A program made the position numbers and the translations under genes. From positions 1-28,868 of the forward strand of contig JANOAR010000302.1 in assembly GCA_031411235.1 (NCBI GenBank): a stretch of 28,868 bases of DNA, in the 5' to 3' direction. The notes beneath the pieces were generated by a model, which worked only from the letters and a program-made list of their open reading frames with translations, was not told the DNA's origin and made no database searches. The stretch is from JANOAR01 sp031411235. Its GTDB lineage: Bacteria; Verrucomicrobiota; Verrucomicrobiia; Verrucomicrobiales; Verrucomicrobiaceae. Below, in pieces: positions 1 to 8,543 of the stretch; position 1 is the first letter of the stretch, and every line of letters starts with the position of its first letter.

Positions 1-336
1 CTTGTAGCGCTCCAGTTCCATTTCGATGAGGCGCAGCGAAAAAGCGACCACCGCCGCATCATCCAGGAAGCCCGCGCCGATGATGACATCCGGCACCAAG
101 TCGATGGGACTGAGCACATAGAGCAGCGCCAACGCCGCCGCACTGACGGCCCAGTAGGGGATCTCGCGATAGCGCCCAGTGGCATAGTCACGCACGAAGT
201 CGATCATCACAAAACCCTGATCCATCAAGGAGCGCAGCGCCTTTTGTTTGGCGAATTTCGAGCCGATGTCATCAGCCTTATCATTCACGCGGTGAATGGT
301 GTCATCGTGATGTCCTGTCGCTTCGGGTCTGCTCAT
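1..336 (-). CDS. DUF1232 (YkvA-like) membrane protein, 3' end cut by window edge
   Basis: The visible part is 112 codons starting at the ATG whose complement ends at 336; the stop lies outside the window. Residues about 63-95 carry the DUF1232 signature: a hydrophobic helix, the motif LSPIDLVPD, a glycine turn, then FLDDAAVVAF. The N-terminus is short, polar and without a signal peptide. Members of this family are small membrane proteins of unknown biochemical role. The gene lies 144 bases downstream of a caspase-like gene on the same strand, so it could be co-transcribed with it, but no function links them. No Shine-Dalgarno sequence precedes the start. The family assignment is firm; the function is unknown. 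Confidence 0.85.
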   Translation of the reverse strand, partial: MSRPEATGHHDDTIHRVNDKADDIGSKFAKQKALRSLMDQGFVMIDFVRDYATGRYREIPYWAVSAAALALLYVLSPIDLVPDVIIGAGFLDDAAVVAFSLRLIEMELERYK

Positions 337-480
337 AGTGGGGCGATGCTAGCGGGTGATGATGAAAATGGAGGCGGATGCCATGATCGAGTGAAAGAGA
401 AACATCTTGAGGCACTCCAAATAACTTCGTGTCATCAATGGCGAAATGTTTCACAGGCAGGGAGCAAAACATGCGTCGCT

Positions 481-1848
481 TTATGGAACGATCAGGATTT
501 GGCCAGTATAAGGGTCACGAACTTTGCGCCCAGAACCAATCCCTCTCACATCAATTAGCCCGCCTGTGGGTGAGTTCATAAAACCTGATTGAGTTGCACC
601 GATCTTTGCAGGCTGTGCCATTTTTCGGGAAGACGGAGTTTGTTTGTTATTCTGTGATTGGGCCGTTGGCTTTGGCTGCGGTGTTGCTGGTGGTGTGCTT
701 TCTTGGATGTTTTCTAGCGTAAGGCTAGCTTGTGTCTTGTGATCCAAGCGGCCTGTCGCTGGCAAGCTTTGCTGGCGCTGCCAGTCGATGATAGCCCTTT
801 CGGTGCCTGGCCCCATCGCTCCATCAGTGGAGCTTTGGTAGAGCCCAGCAGCCTTCAGTTTTTCTTGTGCTTTGCTGAGGATGCGGGCGCGGGTGTAGCT
901 GTTGTAGGCATCGTAGGGCGTGCCGTCGAAAACTTGAGCGAGGTCGTAGTAGCCACTGCTCGGCAGTTCAGGGCTTGGCGACGTGATGAGAGGTGGCTGC
1001 GCTGCGGGTTGCGCCGCTAGCGTTTGATTGGCCGAACCGTTTACGCTGCCAGCATTCCCTGGATGCATCAAAAACGAGGCAAAGGGGCTCACGTCGCCGC
1101 TGAATCTTACTTTGGGTTTTTGGGCTTCGTCGGTGGCGGCGAAGACGGTCTTTTCTACCTCGCCGAAGAGGTTGAAAAGTCCCTGGCCGGGCACGCCTAA
1201 CTGAGCGAGCAGGGCGGTAGCGAAGGGGCTGTGGGTGTCGTCGGCGCTGAGGCGGTCTTTGGCGGTGGTGCCGGGGGCGGCGGAGAAGACGACCATGGTG
1301 GCTCCGCCGAGGGCTTCGTCGTTGATGTCGGCGAGGGTGGGGGTGCCGCGCGACCAAGTGCGCTCGGGTAGGGGATTGTTGCGGCAGCAGTCGAGGATGA
1401 CGAGGCGGGTGGGGACTTGCAGGGTCTTCACTTCGGCGAGCAGTGCGTTGAGACTGTAGGCTTGGGTCTTGAGCTGCACGGCTTTTTCCAACAGGGCATC
1501 GACTGGGATGAGGTAGTTGATGCCGGCGTGCTCGATGCCGTGACCCGCGTAATAGACGATGGCGGCGTGGGCACCGAGGGCGCGGAGCTTGAAGGCTTCC
1601 ACGGCTTCGACGGTGGTCTCTAGCGAGGCGTTGAGGATGGGGGCCGTGCCGGAGTCAAAGCCGAGGGTGCGGAGCTTTTCCCAAACGGCTTGGGCGTCAT
1701 TGGCGGCGGTCTTTAATGGGGTGGCGTTGAGGTAGGCGTTGTTGCCGATGACGAGGGCGGCGCGGTCGGCGGCGAATGCGGAGCTGGCTGAAAAGAATGG
1801 GCCCACGTAAGACACGAAAAGGAGGGCGCGGAGCAGGGTGGCTTTCAT
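481..1848 (-). CDS. Secreted caspase-like (peptidase C14) protein with C-terminal peptidoglycan-binding domain
   Basis: A 455-aa protein. Residues 1-27 form a typical signal peptide ending ...SSAFA-A, so export is likely. The caspase p20-like domain covers about 28-265: it opens with RAALVIGNNAY, the catalytic histidine is H103 in YYAGHG, and the catalytic cysteine is C155 in ILDCCRNNP. A low-complexity linker leads to a PGB_1-like domain at about 302-378 (GAMGPGTERAIIDWQ), then a Pro/Gln-rich tail. A GTG at 1878 gives a longer reading frame overlapping the upstream stop as GTGA, which could allow translational coupling. I prefer the ATG at 1848 because it puts the signal peptide at the N-terminus. 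The binding domain closely resembles that of the adjacent lipoprotein (1875-3440), which points to a shared wall target. Substrate unknown; caspase homologues of this group usually cleave after basic residues. Confidence 0.88.
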   Translation of the reverse strand: MKATLLRALLFVSYVGPFFSASSAFAADRAALVIGNNAYLNATPLKTAANDAQAVWEKLRTLGFDSGTAPILNASLETTVEAVEAFKLRALGAHAAIVYYAGHGIEHAGINYLIPVDALLEKAVQLKTQAYSLNALLAEVKTLQVPTRLVILDCCRNNPLPERTWSRGTPTLADINDEALGGATMVVFSAAPGTTAKDRLSADDTHSPFATALLAQLGVPGQGLFNLFGEVEKTVFAATDEAQKPKVRFSGDVSPFASFLMHPGNAGSVNGSANQTLAAQPAAQPPLITSPSPELPSSGYYDLAQVFDGTPYDAYNSYTRARILSKAQEKLKAAGLYQSSTDGAMGPGTERAIIDWQRQQSLPATGRLDHKTQASLTLENIQESTPPATPQPKPTAQSQNNKQTPSSRKMAQPAKIGATQSGFMNSPTGGLIDVRGIGSGRKVRDPYTGQILIVP

Positions 1849-1874
1849 CGGGCAATGTGGAGTGAAAATACGTG

Positions 1875-3440
1875 TCACTGCGAGGGAGGCAGAATGGACT
1901 CTGTGGGGATGGCGAGTTGGGGCACGGTCGTGGGTTTGCCTTTGGCTGCTGGTGGTTCGGGGATGGCTTCGGCGATTCCGTCGAGGCTCATGCGCTTGAG
2001 GGCTTCATTGCCGAGCAGTCCGTTGGGTTCGATGCCTACCTTGGTTTGCCAAGCTTGGATGGCGTGGTTGGTGCGTGGGCCAGGGATGCCATCGGCGACG
2101 CCTTGGTAGCTGCCTTCAGCTTTGAGGTATTCCTGAGTCATGCGAAGGATCTGCCCCTGCGCATACTTGTTGTAGGCCGCGTAGGGTGAGCCAGCAAAAA
2201 TTTGTGCTAAGCCTGGGGCAGGGGGCGCGACTGGGGGGGCTGGAGGTGTAGCGCCAGGGGGGGCGGCCTCTGGCTCGGGGGCGGCTGAACGAGGGGTGAC
2301 GATGGATGCGCCGGCGGGAGCATTGACACCACAGACGGTGAACATTTCTTTTTCGGTCGAGGGCCGCTTGAGCATGTCGGCGAGGTAATTGTCCTTTTTG
2401 GCAAGGGTTGGGGCGGCGGAGAGGAGGCTGGGGTTTTCGAGTCGGCTGAAAAGGGCACGGCCAATCTTCGACATGGGGAGGGCCTTTTCGCTGTAACCGA
2501 GCCCTTGGTTGGCGGACCAAAAGCGAACCAATTTCTCGCCTTTATCGCCATCGGCTAGCCCGAGGTAAATGACGGAGTGGCCATGCTCCTTGCTGCCGAT
2601 TTCGTCAGTCCACCAGAGCTTGAGGAAGTCGCCGGGCTGGGCTTGTTCAAAGCCGACGAAGTTGATGCCGATACCGAGGTCTTGGAAGAGCTTGGCGGTG
2701 CCGGGGCCGTTGGCATTCCAGCGGCCCCATACGCCTACGCCATCGGGTTGGCGGGCAACGGCGAGGGCGGCAATGGCTTCGTTGGGGAGGTTGAGCCGGT
2801 TTTCTTCGAGCAGTACACCGACGGCACGGAGCAGGACGAGATAAGTGGCGGCGGAGCAGAATGTGGGGCTGGCCTTCTCGGGCTTAATGGTGATGTCTTT
2901 CCTTTTGACATCAATGCTGATGGCGGCGGTGAGCCTGTCCATACTGATACCGTAGCCGCCGCCAGTGGGCATGGTTTTGATGACTTCCAGGATGAGGGAG
3001 TTGAGCGTGCGGAACTTAATCTTGGGCAAGGGGGAGTTGGCAGGGGTAGCCTTGGGGAGGCGGGCGGCGATGCTGCCAGGATCGTTAGCTGGGACGCCGG
3101 GGGCGGCCCCAGGGGCGGATTGCGGCTGTGGTAATTGAGCTTCATCGACGGGTAAGGCTTTAGGAGCTGGCTTGGTGTCTTTGAGCGCTTGCAAATCATC
3201 CTTTGAAAACGTGGCCATGGGGGCAGGGGGAACTGCGGGTGGGACGGCGGTTGGGGTGCCTTGCCCTGCGACTCCAGGAACGGCAGCAGCGCCCGGGGGC
3301 GTCGCCGCAGGTGCGCCTGCCACGGGCGAGGATGGCAATGGCTTTTCACCTGTGGCTATGGTGCGGGGCTCCTTGCCGCAGGATGACATGAAGGGAAAGA
3401 GTGCCAGGATGGTGAGTCGGATAAAGGGAGCAGGATGCAT
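1875..3440 (-). CDS. Lipoprotein with NlpC/P60-like cysteine-hydrolase region and peptidoglycan-binding domain
   Basis: A 521-aa protein. The N-terminus ends in a lipobox-like FMSSC with the lipidated cysteine at C21. A long Pro/Ala-rich linker (about 35-140) precedes a globular part at about 145-350. There C195 (SPTFCSAATY) and H288 (HGHSVIYLG), separated by a WGRWNANGPG stretch and a PGDF motif, fit the Cys-His layout of NlpC/P60 or CHAP amidases. This assignment comes from motif layout only. A PGB_1-like domain lies near the C-terminus and begins LAQIFAGSPYAAYN. A longer reading frame starts at 3542, but it would overlap the upstream gene and bury the lipobox, so 3440 is chosen. The likely role is a membrane-anchored wall hydrolase or wall-bound enzyme working beside the neighbouring caspases. 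Confidence 0.75.
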   Translation of the reverse strand: MHPAPFIRLTILALFPFMSSCGKEPRTIATGEKPLPSSPVAGAPAATPPGAAAVPGVAGQGTPTAVPPAVPPAPMATFSKDDLQALKDTKPAPKALPVDEAQLPQPQSAPGAAPGVPANDPGSIAARLPKATPANSPLPKIKFRTLNSLILEVIKTMPTGGGYGISMDRLTAAISIDVKRKDITIKPEKASPTFCSAATYLVLLRAVGVLLEENRLNLPNEAIAALAVARQPDGVGVWGRWNANGPGTAKLFQDLGIGINFVGFEQAQPGDFLKLWWTDEIGSKEHGHSVIYLGLADGDKGEKLVRFWSANQGLGYSEKALPMSKIGRALFSRLENPSLLSAAPTLAKKDNYLADMLKRPSTEKEMFTVCGVNAPAGASIVTPRSAAPEPEAAPPGATPPAPPVAPPAPGLAQIFAGSPYAAYNKYAQGQILRMTQEYLKAEGSYQGVADGIPGPRTNHAIQAWQTKVGIEPNGLLGNEALKRMSLDGIAEAIPEPPAAKGKPTTVPQLAIPTESILPPSQ

Positions 3441-3480
3441 GGAAGCTTTGGGTGATTTCTGAATTGAGTGGGAGCTGCTA

Positions 3481-4929
3481 TTACTCGCGAATAACACGCT
3501 CTTCAAAAGTACTGATGAGCCAGCTTGAGCCGCTGCGGACAAGGCCGAGGGTCACAGCACTGGTGCCGCTAGCACTGCGGTTGGGGCCAGAGTAGCGGTA
3601 GGTGTATCGGACGCGCAGGGTGGCGGTGCTGCCATCTGCCGACACGGAGTAGGAGGGATTGTCGGTGCCTTCGGCGATGTCGTAATTGCGCGAGGGCCAG
3701 CGGTTGATGAGCTTTTGGCGGTCTTGGCGAATGAAGCTGCGTGTAGCATAGCCAGGCTCCTCGTAATAGCAGTAGTCCACTTGGCTGCTGAAGTCGCTCA
3801 CCCAGTCGTTGGCATCGTCGCTGGAGTTGTGATCCCACCATTGTTTAAGGAAGGCGAGAACACTCTCCTTGTTATTGTTGACGGGCGGCGGCGGAGTGTA
3901 GGAAACCGTGGGCACGGGGGCCGCAGGTGGGTTGTTTTTGATCTGTGTGATGGTGTCGCTTAGGCGCTTTATTTCCGCGAGCAGCTCCGCCGTATTTGTG
4001 GCGCTGCTTTCGGCTGGCCTAGGCTGGCTGTTGATTAGCGCAATCGATTCCTTCATGCGCTGTATCTCGGCCACGAGGGCGGCATTGGCGCTGCCACTGG
4101 CATCGGCTGGGGGTGCAGGCTGCGAAGGCTGAGCCACGACACCGCCTTCGCCGACGAACATCCAGTCTTGCACGAGGTTGCCATAGGTGAAGGGTTGCTG
4201 CTGGTTGTTGCTGCGCAGCATAACCTGCTGAGCGACTCGCTTCATGGCGTCCTCGATCTTGACTCCAGGCAGGGGGATGACCTCGGACAGCGCTTGGGTG
4301 TAGTTGGAGTTGTTTTGGTCGGGGTTATCTTTGGCGACTTCGCCATGCTTGGTGGCAAAGCAGATCATGGTCTCCAGGCCCGTGTTTCTCACTTCCGCCG
4401 GCCCACGCGAGCCCGAGCGGTTGAAACTTTTGAAGCCTGGGTCGTTGCGGCAACTGTCGAGGAAGACAATCTTGAGATCGGTCTCGGCATCTTCGAGGGC
4501 TTCGGTGATGGTGGTGAGGGCGAGTGCTTTGTCCTTGGCCTCATACTCAAAAGAGGCGTTGAAATGGATGGGGATGAGATAGTTCTCGCCTTTGATCTGC
4601 ATGCCGTGCCCGCTGAAATAGACGACGGCCATATCGCCTTTGCTGAGTATGCTACGGAAGTCGCGCAGAGCCTTCTTCATTCCCACGAGATCTAAGTTTG
4701 AATATTTGCTCACCACGAAGTTGATGCGCCTGAAGGTGTTCTCCATGAGCTGGGCATCGTTGACGGGATTTTTCAGGTTGGAGGGCTGTTCGTCCTTCGG
4801 CAGTGCAGGGTCGAAGTAGTCGCTGTTGCCGATGATGAGAGCCTTGCGCCCGATGGCGAAGGCCGAGGTGGTGCTGCCAAGTGTGCAGACTACCAGAGCG
4901 GTGAGCAGGAGTAGCGTTTTCGTTTTCAT
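3481..4929 (-). CDS. Secreted caspase-like protein with coiled-coil repeats and NTF2-like C-terminal domain
   Basis: A 482-aa protein with a signal peptide (about 1-25, ...TTSAFA). The caspase fold covers about 27-265, with KALIIGNSDYF at its start, catalytic histidine H108 in VYFSGHGM and catalytic cysteine C160 in VFLDSCRNDP. Both catalytic residues are intact, so it is probably active. The middle region holds two copies of an amphipathic segment of the pattern LxAEIxRxxxxIxxI, likely a short coiled coil. The last 130 residues (FLKQWWDHNSSDD onward) look like an NTF2/SnoaL-type domain, often a ligand or partner-binding unit. It sits between the OmpA-type gene (152 bases upstream) and the NlpC-like lipoprotein gene (40 bases downstream), consistent with one transcript. 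Confidence 0.87.
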   Translation of the reverse strand: MKTKTLLLLTALVVCTLGSTTSAFAIGRKALIIGNSDYFDPALPKDEQPSNLKNPVNDAQLMENTFRRINFVVSKYSNLDLVGMKKALRDFRSILSKGDMAVVYFSGHGMQIKGENYLIPIHFNASFEYEAKDKALALTTITEALEDAETDLKIVFLDSCRNDPGFKSFNRSGSRGPAEVRNTGLETMICFATKHGEVAKDNPDQNNSNYTQALSEVIPLPGVKIEDAMKRVAQQVMLRSNNQQQPFTYGNLVQDWMFVGEGGVVAQPSQPAPPADASGSANAALVAEIQRMKESIALINSQPRPAESSATNTAELLAEIKRLSDTITQIKNNPPAAPVPTVSYTPPPPVNNNKESVLAFLKQWWDHNSSDDANDWVSDFSSQVDYCYYEEPGYATRSFIRQDRQKLINRWPSRNYDIAEGTDNPSYSVSADGSTATLRVRYTYRYSGPNRSASGTSAVTLGLVRSGSSWLISTFEERVIRE

Positions 4930-5080
4930 AAGTCGGATGCCGTGCGGTTAATGGCGGGAGGATGGCTTATTATTCCTCGGCAGTGAGCTTCAAGAGACAG
5001 TGTGCGGAGATACACACAATCCCAGAGTCGTGGCAAGGATAAAGGGCGGGTGTTGGTGGGAGGTTGAGGTGCTGGAGAAA

Positions 5081-5731
5081 TTATTTGGTGCGGACAACAA
5101 GCACCCGGCGATCCTGCTGGAGTTGATACTCCGGGGCTGTTGCGGGCGCTCGTGCATGGGTGGGGCCAAAGCCTTGCGGGCTGAGGCAGGCGGGAACGTC
5201 GGGGCCGATGAGTGCGGCCAATTGCAACTGGATGGCGCGGGCTCGGTCAATGGAGAGCTGGTCGTTGTTGCGGCGGTCGCCTTCGGCGCTGGTGTGGCCT
5301 TCGATGATGAATTGCGCGTGTTCTTTGGTGGCAAGGTCACGCACAATGGTGCTGAGGGTGCGCAGGTTGTCGCGCGACTGGGCGTCGAGAATCTCGGCGC
5401 TGTTTTTGACGAAGAGCACGGGCAGATCCAGCAGCGGAAGCTGCGCGGTGCTGCCGTCCGATTTCTTTACGACGACGAAGTCGCGGTTGTAGCTGCGGTT
5501 GACCTCTCGCGGTGGTGCGAAGGCGCGGTCTTCCGTGAAGTTGGGCGAGGTGCCGCCTGTGCGCTGCGGCATCGTCGAGAGCTTGGCCTTGGCGGCGCTG
5601 GCATCAAGGCTCGGGGCCTGGGCGGCGGCCAATAACGGGAAGGCGAGGAGGAGAACGAACGTCGAACATGGAACGTTGAACTTCCAACGTTGAATGGACG
5701 AGCGCAGAAGGCGGGAATGTAGGAGGGTCAT
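5081..5731 (-). CDS. OmpA-family peptidoglycan-associated periplasmic protein
   Basis: A 216-aa protein. The first 38 residues contain a basic start and a hydrophobic stretch (FVLLLAFPLLAAAQA), giving a signal peptide of unusual length. An OmpA-like domain fills about 100-216: a beta strand LPVLFVKNSAEI, helix DNLRTLSTIV, the strand FIIEGHTSAEG, then LSIDRARAIQ and a final QQDRRVLVV. These match the diaminopimelate-binding core of OmpA/Pal proteins, including the aspartate and arginine of the RAR/RR positions. No transmembrane beta-barrel is present, so it is likely a periplasmic anchor. The signal-peptide coding stretch contains a 14-bp tandem repeat, which may have lengthened the N-terminus. 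The gene starts 41 bases after the cytochrome-DUF4384 gene. Confidence 0.85.
   Translation of the reverse strand: MTLLHSRLLRSSIQRWKFNVPCSTFVLLLAFPLLAAAQAPSLDASAAKAKLSTMPQRTGGTSPNFTEDRAFAPPREVNRSYNRDFVVVKKSDGSTAQLPLLDLPVLFVKNSAEILDAQSRDNLRTLSTIVRDLATKEHAQFIIEGHTSAEGDRRNNDQLSIDRARAIQLQLAALIGPDVPACLSPQGFGPTHARAPATAPEYQLQQDRRVLVVRTK
5653..5694 (-). repeat. Three tandem 14-bp units inside the OmpA signal-peptide codons
   Basis: On the minus strand the units are TTCAACGTTGGAAG, TTCAACGTTCCATG and TTCGACGTTCGTTC, sharing the core TTCRACGTT. Three units make 42 bases, so the frame is preserved and the array encodes part of the long N-terminal segment. It resembles intergenic heptad-type repeats captured by a reading frame. 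Confidence 0.7.
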
Positions 5732-5771
5732 ATATTGGGGAGGATGTTCGATGTTGATGGTTTGAAGTTCA

Positions 5772-8117
5772 TTACGGCGTGTTCTCCACTTTCAGCCGTG
5801 CGATGCCGATCCTCGCGGCGGCGGGTTTTTGCCGGGCGACGATGACGAGGTTGCGCTCCAGGCTGCCTGCGGCTCCAGGGGCGAAGGTACGTTCGGCGGC
5901 GACTTTCTTCACCTCGGAGTCGTCGGCAAAGGGTTGGTTGGAGACGATGGCGGCAAGCTTGACGGTGCCGAACTTGCCGTTTTTGTCGGGCTGCACTTCG
6001 ATCTCGAAGTTGTCGCTGGCGGCGGGGATTTGTACGTCCTGACCACCACGGATGAGGCTGTCGGGGTGCAGGCCGTTGGGGTAGAGCGTGGTCACGCTGC
6101 CGTCGGTGCCTTCGTGCAGCAGGCGCAGGTAGCAGTCCTCGCTGGTGCGCACGGTGAAGCGGGCTTTATCGCCACGGCGGTAGCTGGCTTTGTCGCTGCG
6201 GATCTCGACGGCGAGGGGCACAGCGTCGGCGAAGCGCTGGACGTGGTTGGGGTCGGTGACGTTGGTGAAAATGGCTGACGGCTCGGCGAAGCGGCGAGCG
6301 CTGCCGAGGCCGAAGCGCACGGCCATGAGGCCGAAGTGCTCGGCAAAGACGATGCGCGGGTAGCCTGCGGCTTTCAGCGCGGTCTTCTCATCAAACAAGG
6401 CTCCGCCGCCCGCTTCCAGTTTTGCCGTGAGGTCGCTAGCGCTGAGCCCTAGCTCGGCAGCGGCCTGAGCGAGGGTCACATCGGCCTCGAACATCTCGAC
6501 CAAGGCGAGCACGGGCTCGCGGGCGTTTTTTTCGGGGATGCCGACGGCTCGCAGCGCGGTGATGAAGCGCTGGCGGTCTGCCTCGACGCTGGCTGTCATC
6601 GTCGCGTTGTCGGGGTGCAGGCGCTCGATGAGGCGGGCCTCCTCGGGGCTGAAGCGGGCGCTGCCAGCGACGGCGCGCAGTTCGTCATTGGGCATTTTTT
6701 TCATGCCCTCATCATGGCAGACGATGCAGGAGAGGCCGTTGGAAATCTCTTGGCGGCGGGTTTTGTCGAGACGGTCGGAGACGATCTCGATGGGCGCGGG
6801 GCCGTCGAGGCGCTGATCCTTGGCGTCGGCCAGCATGTAAGCCTGGAAGCCGTTGGGCAGGTTGAAGACGATCTCGCCGCCTGCGTGCTGAAAGGCGTGC
6901 GCACCGCCGAGGAGGTGGGCGCTAGGCGGGCCGAGCGGGAAGTCGGCGAGGCGTCCGTGACCCGCGTTGTCTTTGAAGTCGTAGCTCTTCCAGTAAGCCC
7001 CGGCGTGGCTGCGGATATCGTGACGCTCGGCGAGGCGATTCTGCCGCGAGATGCCGCTCTGGGTGAAGCCGCTGCGCTGGGCGTCACCGTTGGCGAGGTT
7101 GGTATTGATGTTGATGCCGAGGCGTTGCTCCAGCTCGGTGGTCGTCTTGGGGATGTTGGCCAGGGAATCGTAGAAGGGTGGGCGCGAGGCGACGCTGGCG
7201 AACCAATCGGCTCGCACCAGCGGCACGGTGCAATGACTGGGCGTGGCAAGGGCGGCGAGTGACGAGCTATCGAGGGCGTAAGGGTAGGTGGCGGCGATGG
7301 CGTCCCACTGCGCGGTGCTCCAGCCCAGCTCGCGCAAGCGAATGCGACGCAGCACGCCGCTGGGGCCGATGGCTGTAAAGGTGAGCGGCTTGGGGTTGGA
7401 GGAGAGGCTGTTCAATAACTTGGTGATGCCGTGGCCAGCGAGAGCCAGGTCATCGGTGGTGACTTCGCTGCTGTTGTTGTGCTGCGGCGCGAGGCTGAGG
7501 TAACGGATGTCGGCCTGATCCTCGGGGCGCTGGGTCAGGAGGTCATGTAGGGCAGCGGCGAAGACATCGGCCTCGGTGACGATCGGACGGGAAGGGGAAG
7601 GGGAAGATGGGGAGACAGGGAGACTTGGAGAGGGGGAGACTTGGGGAGCAGGCGATGAGGCGGTGGGAGCGGTCGCTGCGGTGTTTGCAGGGGCAGGGCT
7701 GCTGGCTTGAGCTGGGGGAGTTGCTGGGGGCTTTGTGGCGGGGCTGCTGGCGGTGGCTTTGATCCAGTTGAGCACCAGCTCGCACTCGTCGGGGCTGAGT
7801 TTTTTGGGCTTCTCGCCCGCCGCTTTTTGTTTATCCGTGGCGCGTGGCATTTTGCCTTGGAGCAGCATGACGTAGAGCTTGGACTCCTCGGGTTGCGCGG
7901 GGTTGATGTGCTCATTCTTCAGGCTATCGAGGTTGTCCACGAGGTGCGGGCTGGTTTCCTCGTCGGGGATGGCGGTTGCCTTGTGGCACGCGCCACAGCG
8001 CTCGGCGAAGAGCTGCTGCACGCTGGCCGTCAGGGCAGCAGGATCGGCGGCTGGAGCCGAACTAGGAGCGAGGGTGGCGAGCGCTGCGAGTAGCGCCATG
8101 GGACGGGAGAAGCTCAT
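5772..8117 (-). CDS. Secreted two-heme-motif cytochrome-like protein with C-terminal DUF4384 domain
   Basis: A 781-aa protein with a signal peptide (about 1-23, ending ...SSAPA). It has two CxxCH motifs: C41-C44-H45 in RCGACHK, near the N-terminus as in planctomycete-type cytochromes, and C464-C467-H468 in CIVCHDEG. A Pro/Ser-rich linker lies at about 120-178. Between the heme motifs is a large region without a family I recognise. From about 650 to 750 the sequence (EIRSDKASYRRGDKARFTV, then LYPNG) matches DUF4384, a domain that commonly accompanies caspase-like proteins. The reading frame extends upstream to 8375, but that part has no signal peptide and covers a dispersed repeat, so the ATG at 8117 is chosen. 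It is the first gene of the 8117-481 run. A redox or sensor role in the periplasm is inference. Confidence 0.82.
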   Translation of the reverse strand: MSFSRPMALLAALATLAPSSAPAADPAALTASVQQLFAERCGACHKATAIPDEETSPHLVDNLDSLKNEHINPAQPEESKLYVMLLQGKMPRATDKQKAAGEKPKKLSPDECELVLNWIKATASSPATKPPATPPAQASSPAPANTAATAPTASSPAPQVSPSPSLPVSPSSPSPSRPIVTEADVFAAALHDLLTQRPEDQADIRYLSLAPQHNNSSEVTTDDLALAGHGITKLLNSLSSNPKPLTFTAIGPSGVLRRIRLRELGWSTAQWDAIAATYPYALDSSSLAALATPSHCTVPLVRADWFASVASRPPFYDSLANIPKTTTELEQRLGININTNLANGDAQRSGFTQSGISRQNRLAERHDIRSHAGAYWKSYDFKDNAGHGRLADFPLGPPSAHLLGGAHAFQHAGGEIVFNLPNGFQAYMLADAKDQRLDGPAPIEIVSDRLDKTRRQEISNGLSCIVCHDEGMKKMPNDELRAVAGSARFSPEEARLIERLHPDNATMTASVEADRQRFITALRAVGIPEKNAREPVLALVEMFEADVTLAQAAAELGLSASDLTAKLEAGGGALFDEKTALKAAGYPRIVFAEHFGLMAVRFGLGSARRFAEPSAIFTNVTDPNHVQRFADAVPLAVEIRSDKASYRRGDKARFTVRTSEDCYLRLLHEGTDGSVTTLYPNGLHPDSLIRGGQDVQIPAASDNFEIEVQPDKNGKFGTVKLAAIVSNQPFADDSEVKKVAAERTFAPGAAGSLERNLVIVARQKPAAARIGIARLKVENTP

Positions 8118-8176
8118 GGTTGGGTGGAGTGTGAGGGGTGACGATGGAAATGGCAAGATGATTGGCCTGGGGAGTC

Positions 8177-8256
8177 GCGAGCGACGAGTTTTCGCGCTGT
8201 CAGAGTGCTCATCGCTGGCGGTGGGAATTCCATTGTGGGAAACTGAGATTATTTTT
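8177..8256. repeat. Dispersed 80-bp repeat, copy 1
   Basis: Ungapped match to 10817-10896 with 6 differences in 80 bases. Shared pieces include the stretch ending TTTTCGCGCTGTCAGAG and the block GGGAATTCCATTGTGGGAAA. This copy ends 60 bases upstream of the cytochrome-DUF4384 start. The same reading frame through both copies gives similar peptides (SHNGIPxASD and SDSAKTRRS), but neither has coding support. Confidence 0.85.
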
Positions 8257-8415
8257 GGGGTAGAGGGAGAAGCTTCTTCTGGCTCTCTACCGCAAAGAGA
8301 CTTGGCGAGTAACACCTCAGCCGCTAAAACTTCCGACGCATGAACAAAGACAAGCAACTTCATGCTTTCTTCCATGTGTCAGACGTTAGCCTGTGTTGTT
8401 GCGGGGCTTTCATGA

Positions 8416-8490
8416 ACGGCTAAAGCCTGAACTCCAACCATTGCGAATCGAGCACTGATCTACCCACGTTGGAGTCCAGGCTTTAGCCGT
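8416..8490. repeat. 23-bp inverted repeat with 29-nt loop (hairpin element)
   Basis: The left arm 8416-8438 (core GGCTAAAGCCTGAACTCC) and the right arm 8468-8490 are reverse complements with one mismatch. It lies just beyond the stop of the caspase-FGE pseudogene and could act as its terminator, although no T-run follows on the minus strand. The arm sequence looks like a dispersed REP/MITE-type unit. The rest of 8118-8543 contains only this element, repeat copy 1 and no gene I can support. Confidence 0.8.
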
Positions 8491-8543
8491 CTCCGAGGGT
8501 AAAGGCGGGGCCATAGGTTGCGCCCTTCATTCAGAATGCTGCG

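Noticed and set aside
244..558. Plus-strand 104-codon open frame
   Set aside because: It runs across the opposite-strand DUF1232 and caspase gene ends and has no recognisable domain.
1875..1878. GTGA overlap as proof of a GTG start for the first caspase gene
   Set aside because: Coupling is possible, but the ATG at 1848 puts a textbook signal peptide at the N-terminus; kept as an alternative only.
8118..8375. N-terminal extension of the cytochrome-DUF4384 protein
   Set aside because: It covers a dispersed repeat, lacks conservation signs and would bury the signal peptide.
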